From positions 1 to 30,617 of the IMG/VR virus record IMGVR_UViG_3300025137_000171: DNA of 30,617 nucleotides; one strand, 5' to 3'. Of the stretch, positions 20,932 through 27,540 are shown one piece after another. How positions within the stretch are numbered: the stretch's first letter is position 1; every line of letters begins with the position of its first letter. The DNA comes from a virus. Position numbers and translations under genes: made by a program. The notes under the pieces were generated by a model. It was not told the DNA's origin, did not search any database, and saw nothing but the letters and a program-made list of their open reading frames with translations.

Positions 20932-21713
20932 TTAATTTAAAAACACCAAAACAAAAGTTAAATGAATGGAAGACCCAAAACAACATGAGAAGGAATTACG
21001 AGATAAAACTTGCTTCTTCTTTAAAGAAAGAGTTTTTAAGAGCTTCCAAGAATATATCAACTAATTACATAATTTCTAGAAATAGTGCGGTGGATCTAGA
21101 ATCAAGACCTCATCACAGTCGTTTAAAGTCTATAATATTTACCCACTGGAAAGCTGTAACTGATGTTTTTCGTGATCGTTCCTTGTCTATGTTGCGTAAT
21201 GTAATAGAAAAAGAGCAAAAAGAGTACGAAGATGATTTTGACCGTGAATTTGAAAACTTTTTGTTTACTAGTGGCGCAGAAAAGGTTACTAATATAAGCT
21301 CGACTACTATTGCAAATATTCGTAATGCAATAAACAGTGCACAAGAGGATGGACTAGATGTCTATTCGACTGCTAGAAGAATAATAGAACTAAGTGAGAT
21401 CGATTCAATAACAAGAGCTGTATTAATAGCAAGAACAGAAACACACCAAGCTGCAAATTTTGCAAACTATACAACTCTTGGTGTTGTGAACATTCCTAAC
21501 ATGACAAAGGAATGGTTATCTATTAATGATGCTCGTACAAGAGATGACCACAGCATTGCCAATGGTCAACAAGTCGCAAAGAATGGTGACTTTGTAGTTG
21601 GTGGTTCGCTGTTGAAGTATCCTGGAGATCCTTCTGGTCCAGCTGGACAGGTTATCAATTGTAGGTGTACATTCGTTGTGAATGTACCTGAACCAGACTT
21701 TGGAGGATTTTAA
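20928..21713 (+). CDS. Phage Mu gpF-like head morphogenesis protein
   Basis: These minor head proteins act in procapsid assembly near the portal. The C-terminal region holds the family signature: ARTETHQAANFANYTTLG, KEWLSINDARTRDDHSIANGQ, and NCRCTF at the end, with conserved cysteines and histidine. The N-terminal half is helical. I chose the TTG at 20928 because GGAGG (20918-20922) sits 5 nt upstream and its TGA overlap with terL matches the coupling style used elsewhere (for example at 8139); a TTG at 20916 would destroy that spacing. The product is then 261 aa. Confidence 0.85.
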   Translation: MINLKTPKQKLNEWKTQNNMRRNYEIKLASSLKKEFLRASKNISTNYIISRNSAVDLESRPHHSRLKSIIFTHWKAVTDVFRDRSLSMLRNVIEKEQKEYEDDFDREFENFLFTSGAEKVTNISSTTIANIRNAINSAQEDGLDVYSTARRIIELSEIDSITRAVLIARTETHQAANFANYTTLGVVNIPNMTKEWLSINDARTRDDHSIANGQQVAKNGDFVVGGSLLKYPGDPSGPAGQVINCRCTFVVNVPEPDFGGF

Positions 21714-21714
21714 A

Positions 21715-21849
21715 ATGCTGGAAAAAATTACTGAACTGTTTTGGGATGGAGTTTACTTCGTTCAAGACAAATGGCAAGAAAACAAAAGAAACAAAATAAT
21801 TATAATCGTAGCAATTTTAATTATCTTATCATTAATATTTAAACCATAA
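21715..21849 (+). CDS. Small membrane protein in the head operon, 44 aa
   Basis: The frame encodes MLEKITELFWDGVYFVQDKW then a basic QENKRNK turn and a strongly hydrophobic IIIIVAILIILSLIFKP tail. GGAGG (21702-21706) lies 8 nt upstream, giving solid support for translation, and the stop overlaps the next start (TAATG). A C-terminally anchored peptide with an amphipathic first half could act in lysis or membrane association; no family is recognised. Confidence 0.7.
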   Translation: MLEKITELFWDGVYFVQDKWQENKRNKIIIIVAILIILSLIFKP

Positions 21850-21872
21850 TGTCATTCAAAGAGGAACTCAAC

Positions 21873-22850
21873 ATGAATGAAAAATATCACAAGAAGCCTA
21901 AAGACAAAGACAAAAGGAAAGAAGAAGTAGCGAAAGATACTTTTGACAATCCAGGCGAAGCATCAAAAAGAGCAAAAGAAATAGGTTGCACAGGAATTCA
22001 TTCTATGGATGGAAAATTCATGCCATGCAAAACTCATGATGAATATGTAAGTGCTACATCAGACGACAAGTATGGAAAAAAGCCTAAAGATAAAAAAGCA
22101 GATTGTGATGATGATTGTGATGATTGCGAGTGTACTTATTCAGACTATGATCAACTTAATGATAAAGATTGGGTTGACCAAAGCATTTCTGAAAAAGGAC
22201 AAAGACAAGTTTATGAGTGCGAAATAAAAACAGAAGCAGATGAAGAAGGTGTCTTTGAAGGATATGCTTCTACATTTGGTAATGTTGACAAAGGCAATGA
22301 TGTAGTTGTCAATGGAGCATTTAGAAAAAGTTTAAGAAGAAGACCTTATAGTAAAGTTAAACTCCTTTACCAGCATCGTACTGATGAGCCAATAGGCGTC
22401 TTCAGAAGTATGAAAGAAGATGAAAGAGGATTGTATGTAAAAGGTCAATTAGCAATGGGTACCCAAAAAGGGAAAGAAGTATATGAGCTAATGAAGATGG
22501 GTGCTCTAGACGCAATGTCAATAGGATTTAAAGCAGATCCAAAATCTCAATCGTATGATGAAAGAAGAAGAAAAAGATACTTGAGAGATGTAGATCTGAT
22601 GGAAGTTTCCCTTGTAACTTTTCCGATGAACGATAAAGCTCTTGTTCATCAAGTGAAAGGTTCAGACAGAACTATTCGTGAATGGGAGGATTTTATGCGG
22701 GATGCAGGAGATCTATCACGAATGGAATCAAAGATGGCTGCAAAAGCAGTCGTTGAGGTTCTTGAGCAGCGAGAGGTTGCTGAGGACTTTGGTGATGTTA
22801 TAGAATCTATAGAAAGTCTAAAGAAAGTCTTAACAACAAACAAACCTTAA
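21873..22850 (+). CDS. HK97-type prohead protease (S78) with long N-terminal extension
   Basis: This serine protease matures the capsid. The core shows FEGYASTFGNVDKGNDVVVNGAF, the catalytic histidine in LLYQHRTDEPIG, the catalytic serine in DAMSIGF, and EVSLVTFPMN. The roughly 110-residue N-terminal extension is unusual: it holds an AKEIGCTGIHSMDGKFMPCKTHDEY motif seen in some other phage head proteins and an acidic cysteine cluster (DCDDDCDDCEC). Helical residues after the core may act as scaffold. The ATG at 21873 has AGAGGA at 7-nt spacing; an ATG at 21849 coupled to the previous stop would add eight residues. Confidence 0.88.
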   Translation: MNEKYHKKPKDKDKRKEEVAKDTFDNPGEASKRAKEIGCTGIHSMDGKFMPCKTHDEYVSATSDDKYGKKPKDKKADCDDDCDDCECTYSDYDQLNDKDWVDQSISEKGQRQVYECEIKTEADEEGVFEGYASTFGNVDKGNDVVVNGAFRKSLRRRPYSKVKLLYQHRTDEPIGVFRSMKEDERGLYVKGQLAMGTQKGKEVYELMKMGALDAMSIGFKADPKSQSYDERRRKRYLRDVDLMEVSLVTFPMNDKALVHQVKGSDRTIREWEDFMRDAGDLSRMESKMAAKAVVEVLEQREVAEDFGDVIESIESLKKVLTTNKP

Positions 22851-22863
22851 ATAGGAGGATACG

Positions 22864-24090
22864 ATGGCTGATAATAATCAAGTCAAAGAAGCGATTGATA
22901 GTCTCGGAGTAACATTCGAAGAATTCAAAAAGACTAACGATCAAAGACTTGCTCAAATCGAAGCTAAAGGATCTGCTGATGTTATCACTGATGAAAAACT
23001 AGGTCGTATCGAGGAAGATCTCGATAAGATTGAAGTAATCAATCAGGAAATGACTAAGCAATCCATGGCTACCAAAGAGCAAGACGAAAAACTAGCTCGT
23101 ATAGAGAAAATGTTGTCTAGACCTTTATCATCAAAGGACGAAGTGACAAGTGTCGACGAACAAAAAATGGCATTTGAAAACTACTTGAGAAAAGGAAAAG
23201 ACAATGTCTCTCCAGACGAACTAAAAGTTTTAACAGCATCAACTGATACTGCTGGTGGCTACTTAGCTCCACCTGAGTATGTAAGAGAGCTGACTAAAAC
23301 TATAATAGAAACCTCACCAATAAGAAGTATTGCGAGAGTTAGAAGTACAACTAACAGATCAATTCAAATTCCAGAAAGAACAGGAACTTTCTCTGCTGTA
23401 TTCGTAGCAGAACAAGGTACTCGTTCAGAAACTACTGGATATGCGACTGGTTTGAAAGAAATACCAACTCACGAACTATATGCTTTAGTTGATATCTCTG
23501 AGCAAGAGCTAGAAGATTCTGTCTTCAATCTTGAGCAAGAAATGTCTGCTGAATTCGGTGAGCAGTTCGCAAAAGCAGAAGGCGCAGCATTTGTAAGTGG
23601 TAATGCAGTGGGTAAACCAGAAGGAATTTTAAGTAATTCTTCAGTAGCAACTGTTAATTCAGGTGCTTCAGCAGCATTAACTGCTGATGGTTTAATCGCT
23701 TTATACCATGAGCCAAAAGCTGAGTATGCACAGAATGGCACATTTGTTTTCTCTAGATCAACATTAGCAGAAATTAGAAAGTTAAAAACTTCTAGTAATG
23801 ATTATGTTTTTCAAGCAGGAAATCAATTAGCAGGTGGAATGGTTTCTACTATTCTAGGTGCTCCGTATGTTCAGGCAACTGACATGCCAGCTGTCGGTGC
23901 AGGTAACAAGCCAATTGCTTTCGGTGATTTCAAAAGAGGTTACATGATTGTTGACCGAGTAAGCCTTGCGATCCTAAGAGATCCATTTACTCAAGCAACT
24001 TCAGGTAATGTCCGATACATCGCTAGAAAGAGAATCGGTGGTCAAGTTATCTTGTCTGAAGCAATTAAAACTCAAACAGTAAGCGCATAG
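22864..24090 (+). CDS. Major capsid protein, HK97 fold
   Basis: This is the shell protein. The first 100 residues form a charged coiled-coil delta domain (EEFKKTNDQRLAQIEAKG...), expected to be removed by the protease. The mature region starts near residue 118 with DTAGGYLAPPEYVRELTKTI, followed by SPIRSIARVRSTTNRSIQIPERTG, VAEQGTRSETTGYATGLKEI (E-loop region), DISEQELEDSVFNLEQEMS and AFVSGNAVGKPEGIL, all classic HK97-fold signatures. The Shine-Dalgarno AGGAGG is strong, fitting high expression. Protease, capsid and the next virion gene are consecutive. Confidence 0.95.
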   Translation: MADNNQVKEAIDSLGVTFEEFKKTNDQRLAQIEAKGSADVITDEKLGRIEEDLDKIEVINQEMTKQSMATKEQDEKLARIEKMLSRPLSSKDEVTSVDEQKMAFENYLRKGKDNVSPDELKVLTASTDTAGGYLAPPEYVRELTKTIIETSPIRSIARVRSTTNRSIQIPERTGTFSAVFVAEQGTRSETTGYATGLKEIPTHELYALVDISEQELEDSVFNLEQEMSAEFGEQFAKAEGAAFVSGNAVGKPEGILSNSSVATVNSGASAALTADGLIALYHEPKAEYAQNGTFVFSRSTLAEIRKLKTSSNDYVFQAGNQLAGGMVSTILGAPYVQATDMPAVGAGNKPIAFGDFKRGYMIVDRVSLAILRDPFTQATSGNVRYIARKRIGGQVILSEAIKTQTVSA

Positions 24091-24099
24091 GAGGAAGTA

Positions 24100-24519
24100 A
24101 TGAGAGATCTTAAAAATAATATCGGAGTTGCTCAATCACTAGCACCTGCTGCAAGAGATGCTGATGCTAACGGAACAGGTGTGGATCTTCAGGGATTCGA
24201 ATCTGCTACTGTTGTCATTGACATGGGTGCGGAAGGAATAACTCTATCGACAACTAATAAAATAGAAATAGAATTGGAACATTCTGATGATAATTCTACT
24301 TTCACTGACTGTGCAGCAGCAGACCTAATAGGTGCCTCTTCAGGGACTATTGGTACATTTGATGCTAACTCAGAAATCCCAGCAGTTTCATCTGTTGGTT
24401 ATATCGGTGGTAAGAGATATATCAGAGCAGTTGCAAACTTTTCTGGAACACACGGCACAGCAACACCACTAGGTGTATCTGTAGTCAAAGGACATGCAAG
24501 AAACAACCCAGTTTCTTAA
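24100..24519 (+). CDS. Probable virion protein, possible head decoration
   Basis: The 139 residues are small-residue-rich and probably all beta (SATVVIDMGAEGITLSTTNKIEIELEHSDD, GYIGGKRYIRAVANFSG). It directly follows the capsid gene with an AGGAGG site and before an RNA hairpin. That place is typical for a decoration or head-completion protein. No family is certain. Confidence 0.6.
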   Translation: MRDLKNNIGVAQSLAPAARDADANGTGVDLQGFESATVVIDMGAEGITLSTTNKIEIELEHSDDNSTFTDCAAADLIGASSGTIGTFDANSEIPAVSSVGYIGGKRYIRAVANFSGTHGTATPLGVSVVKGHARNNPVS

Positions 24520-24532
24520 TTGTTAAATTTTT

Positions 24533-24558
24533 AGGGTGGGAGTTAATTCTCCCACTCT
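24533..24558 (+). terminator. RNA hairpin after the capsid and decoration genes
   Basis: AGGGTGGGAG (24533-24542) and CTCCCACTCT (24549-24558) pair over 10 bp around a TTAATT loop. The one imperfect position is a G-U pair in plus-strand RNA. No U tract follows, so it is more likely a partial terminator, RNA processing or stability element than a complete terminator. Confidence 0.6.
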
Positions 24559-24575
24559 AAATAAAAGGAGGAAGA

Positions 24576-24806
24576 ATGAGAATTAAAATGCTAACAAGCT
24601 GTAATGGAGCTTCAAATCCAGAGGGTTCAGTTTCTATGAACTATAAGAAAGATGAAACTTATGAAATGTCACAAGAATGGCAAATCAAAGTAGCTCATGC
24701 TTTCTTGTCTTCTGACTTAGCTATGGAAATTAAAGATGAAGTAGTTAAAGAAGACAAAAAAGAAGATAAAAAAGCTAGTAAAAAGAAGAGCAAACTAGTA
24801 TTATAA
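24576..24806 (+). CDS. Hypothetical protein, 76 aa, lysine-rich tail
   Basis: It begins MRIKMLTSCNGASNPEGSVS, then a short alpha/beta part (KKDETYEMSQEWQIKVAHAFLSSDLAMEI) and a tail of alternating K, E and D (KEDKKEDKKASKKKSK). Such small proteins with a charged tail are frequent in head-tail regions of marine phages. AAGGAGGAAG gives a strong start, and the stop overlaps the next gene by 1 nt. Confidence 0.6.
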   Translation: MRIKMLTSCNGASNPEGSVSMNYKKDETYEMSQEWQIKVAHAFLSSDLAMEIKDEVVKEDKKEDKKASKKKSKLVL

Positions 24807-25177
24807 TGGCAAGTGCAGGCATTCATCATTTTCTATGTGATCAAGGTGCTACTTTTAGGAAAACAATAACCTTAAAAGAGAGTGATGGTTCATTAGTAAA
24901 TTTAAATGGATATACTGCTAGAATGAAAATAAAAGATGAAGTTGGTGGAACTTTGATTAAAAGTTTAACTAGTGCTGCTAATGGTGGACTTACTATTGGT
25001 GGATCAGCTGGAAACAGTGCCAATGGAGAGATCGATATATTAATTAGTGCTTCTGATACTACAAGTTTCTCAGCACCAACAACTGCTGTTTATGATATTG
25101 AAACATTAACCAGCGGAGGTATAGTTGATAGAATATTACAAGGTAAATTTATAATTAACCCAGAGGTGACAGACTAA
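24806..25177 (+). CDS. Conserved phage protein, BppU-like baseplate or fibre domain
   Basis: The segment CDQGATFRKTITLKESDGSLV, NLNGYTARMKIKDEVGG and YDIETLTSGGIVDRILQGKFIINPEVT follows a phage family with an immunoglobulin-like beta sandwich found at N-termini of baseplate and fibre proteins (BppU type). Here it is a stand-alone 123-residue protein. It is coupled on both sides by 1-nt overlaps. The structural role is likely; the exact place in the virion is unknown. Confidence 0.6.
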   Translation: MASAGIHHFLCDQGATFRKTITLKESDGSLVNLNGYTARMKIKDEVGGTLIKSLTSAANGGLTIGGSAGNSANGEIDILISASDTTSFSAPTTAVYDIETLTSGGIVDRILQGKFIINPEVTD

Positions 25178-25398
25178 TGGCAAATCAAAGGAACTCAGTA
25201 ACAGTATCAGATTCAGGAGTTGTACAGATAGTCTCTGTAGGAACTCAAGGACCAGCAGGTAGTGATTCTTTGATGACTAAAGCAGTTATATCTGCAACAG
25301 CACAGGCTAATATGATTTTACAATTTAACTCAAGCAATGATCAATGGGAAGGTGTTACATCTACTGATGGACTTACTATTGATGCAGGCACATATTAA
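25177..25398 (+). CDS. Small probable fibre-associated protein, 73 aa
   Basis: The sequence contains a short GTQGPAGSD collagen-like patch and ends SSNDQWEGVTSTDGLTIDAGTY. The terminal TIDAGTY is shared with the 379-aa protein that follows, where it comes after TLTNK. The protein probably trimerises or docks with the same partner. The next gene starts 12 nt on with AAGGAGG. Confidence 0.6.
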   Translation: MANQRNSVTVSDSGVVQIVSVGTQGPAGSDSLMTKAVISATAQANMILQFNSSNDQWEGVTSTDGLTIDAGTY

Positions 25399-25409
25399 GG
25401 AGGAAAAGT

Positions 25410-26549
25410 ATGGCTAATACAATTAAGATAAAAAGAAATACTGGCTCTACAGCACCAACAACTTCTAATATTGCACAAGGTGAATTAGGTATATCGGAAA
25501 GTAATAAGATTCTTTTCTATCGTGATGCCAGTGACAATATTTTAAAAATCGGTGGTGAGGGAGCTTTTTTAAGATCCGATCAGAATGATACATTTACTGG
25601 TAACTTAACAATTACAGGAAACTTAGAAGTACAAGGTGATACAGTACAAACTGATGTTGCTACTTTAACTGTGGAAGACCCACTAATTGAATTAGCAAGA
25701 GCCAATACAGGATCAGATGCAGTTGATATTGGTTTCTTTGGTAACTATGACACTTCAGGATCGCAAGATCTATATGCTGGTATTTTTCGTGATGCCAATG
25801 ATAGTGGTAAATTTAAGTTATTTAAAGACACACAAGCAAAACCGACTACAACAGTAAATACATCAGGCACAGGATATTCAGTAGCGACTTTAGTTGCAAA
25901 CATTGAAGGTAACTTAGCTGGATCTCCAACTATTACTGCAGGTGTTGTAGCAACTTCACTCGACATGAATGGTCAAGAATTAATTTTAGATGCTGACCAA
26001 GATACAAGTATTCATGCAGAGAATGATGATGTAATTGACTTTAGAGTTGCAGGTGCAGATCAGTTTAGTATTAGTGATGGTGCAATCACTCCAGAAAATA
26101 CTAACGACATTGATCTTGGATCTTCTTCTAAAAAGTTCAAAGACATTTACATTGATGGCACAGCACAATTAGATGCTGCTAATGTTGGTGGCTCGGCTGT
26201 TGTCAATGTAGGATCTACTCAAACAATAACAGGTGTAAAAACTTTACAAGTGCCTATCCTACAAGATAGTTCCGACACAAGTAAAAAAGCACAGTTTGTA
26301 ATGTCAAGCATTGGATCAAGTACAACTAGATCATTTACTTTCCCAAATGCTAATACAATTTTGGTTGGTACTGATGTAGCACAAACTTTAACTAATAAAA
26401 CTCTAACAACACCTACAATCGCACAGATTCAAGGTGGTGGTAGTAATACATCAGGTCATACTGTTCCGAACTTATCAGATGATACATTTGCTTTATTGGC
26501 TGCTAGTCAGACTTTAACAAACAAGACTATTGATGCAGGAACTTATTAA
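25410..26549 (+). CDS. Tail fibre-like structural protein, 379 aa
   Basis: The N-terminus KIKRNTGSTAPTTSNIAQGELGISESNKILFYRDA resembles the N-terminal docking domain of phage fibres (Mtd_N-like). Then come fibre repeats (GNLTITGNLEVQGDTVQTDVATLTVEDP, GSSSKKFKDIYIDGTA) and a C-terminal part with TLTNKTLTTPTIAQI and TLTNKTIDAGTY repeats. These features indicate a trimeric fibre or a baseplate spike. The final 7 residues match the preceding 73-aa protein. Confidence 0.78.
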   Translation: MANTIKIKRNTGSTAPTTSNIAQGELGISESNKILFYRDASDNILKIGGEGAFLRSDQNDTFTGNLTITGNLEVQGDTVQTDVATLTVEDPLIELARANTGSDAVDIGFFGNYDTSGSQDLYAGIFRDANDSGKFKLFKDTQAKPTTTVNTSGTGYSVATLVANIEGNLAGSPTITAGVVATSLDMNGQELILDADQDTSIHAENDDVIDFRVAGADQFSISDGAITPENTNDIDLGSSSKKFKDIYIDGTAQLDAANVGGSAVVNVGSTQTITGVKTLQVPILQDSSDTSKKAQFVMSSIGSSTTRSFTFPNANTILVGTDVAQTLTNKTLTTPTIAQIQGGGSNTSGHTVPNLSDDTFALLAASQTLTNKTIDAGTY

Positions 26550-26556
26550 TGAATAG

Positions 26557-26985
26557 ATGAAAAATATGTCACAAGAAGAATTAACTAGAACCAAAGAACA
26601 ATTAAAATATAAAACTGCAGAAACCATAGTAAGCAACAATAAGGTTGGTGAATATGTTGGTAAACTTATGGATGCAGAAACAAAACTTTTATTGTTCTCT
26701 GAAGATAATAAAGTTCTAAAAGAAAAATTAGATGAACATGATCAAGTTAAAGCTGATCTAAATGAAAAGAATAAAAGAGTTCACTCTCAAGAAACCAATA
26801 ATGTTGCTTTGAAAGATAAACTAACTGGTATTAAAAATCAGCATCAAGCTGAACTAGAACACCATGGTAAGATTATTGATGATCTACAGCTTCAGCTTAA
26901 AGGCAAAGAGAAGATGATAGAAACAATGAGTGATGAACTCAAAATTTTAAAAGGTAGTAAAAAGAAAAGGAGTAAAGCTAAATGA
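26557..26985 (+). CDS. Coiled-coil protein among the fibre genes, 142 aa
   Basis: From residue 5 to about 130 the protein is highly charged with heptad spacing (EELTRTKEQLKYKTAETIVSNNK, KDKLTGIKNQHQAELEHHGKIIDDLQLQLKG), ending in a lysine and arginine tail KKKRSKAK. It probably forms a long coiled coil and may be a fibre assembly helper or virion rod. The Shine-Dalgarno is weak; an in-frame ATG at 26566 is an alternative start. It overlaps the next gene by 4 nt. Confidence 0.6.
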   Translation: MKNMSQEELTRTKEQLKYKTAETIVSNNKVGEYVGKLMDAETKLLLFSEDNKVLKEKLDEHDQVKADLNEKNKRVHSQETNNVALKDKLTGIKNQHQAELEHHGKIIDDLQLQLKGKEKMIETMSDELKILKGSKKKRSKAK

Positions 26986-27179
26986 CTAATACTGTAATAG
27001 TTAAAAAGAACAGTTCTTCAGGAAATGAACCATCAGCATCAGATTTATCAGCAGGAGAATTAGCTGTAAACACAGCAGACGGAAAATTATTTACTAAGCA
27101 CACAGACGGAACTATTAAAACCATAGCACAGGATCAAATTAATTCTGATGCTACTGCATTAGCTATTGCTTTAGGATAA
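26982..27179 (+). CDS. Fibre N-terminal docking domain protein, 65 aa
   Basis: The product VIVKKNSSSGNEPSASDLSAGELAVNTADGKLFTKHTDGTIK matches the N-terminal domain of phage receptor-binding proteins such as major tropism determinant (SxSDLxxGELAxNTADGKLFxK). Normally this caps a longer fibre; here it stands alone, ending IALG*. It may be an adapter joining a fibre to the tail, or a fibre cut down by recombination. Confidence 0.7.
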   Translation: MTNTVIVKKNSSSGNEPSASDLSAGELAVNTADGKLFTKHTDGTIKTIAQDQINSDATALAIALG

Positions 27180-27180
27180 T

Positions 27181-27540
27181 ATGGCAAATACATTTAAAGT
27201 TGTATCACATGATGTAATGCCTGCAAGTGCAGGTACAGCAGAAGACTTATACACTTGTCCAGGAAGTACAACAACAGTCGTCTTAGGTTTAGTAATGTCA
27301 AATGTTCATACAAGCCAAGTTACAGCTAGTGTTAAATTAGTTTCTGATACAAGTGGTGGTGGAAGATCAGCAACCAACACGACAACATTTTTATTAAAAG
27401 ATGCACCAATACCAACAGGTTCTTCTTTAGAGATTCTATCTGGTAACAAAGTCGTCTTGGAGGCAACTGATAAATTACAAATTGATTGCTCTGTCGCTGA
27501 CAAAGTTTCAATTACATTATCAATAATGGAGATTAGCTAA
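27181..27540 (+). CDS. Conserved small virion protein, 119 aa
   Basis: The sequence is beta-rich (FKVVSHDVMPASAGTAEDLYTCPGSTTTVVLGLVMSNV, SLEILSGNKVVLEATDKLQIDCSVADKVSITLSIMEI) and follows a pattern known from small phage proteins near fibre genes, with a galactose-binding- or jelly-roll-like strand order. It overlaps the next gene by 1 nt and follows the previous stop by 1 nt. The function is probably structural. Confidence 0.6.
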   Translation: MANTFKVVSHDVMPASAGTAEDLYTCPGSTTTVVLGLVMSNVHTSQVTASVKLVSDTSGGGRSATNTTTFLLKDAPIPTGSSLEILSGNKVVLEATDKLQIDCSVADKVSITLSIMEIS

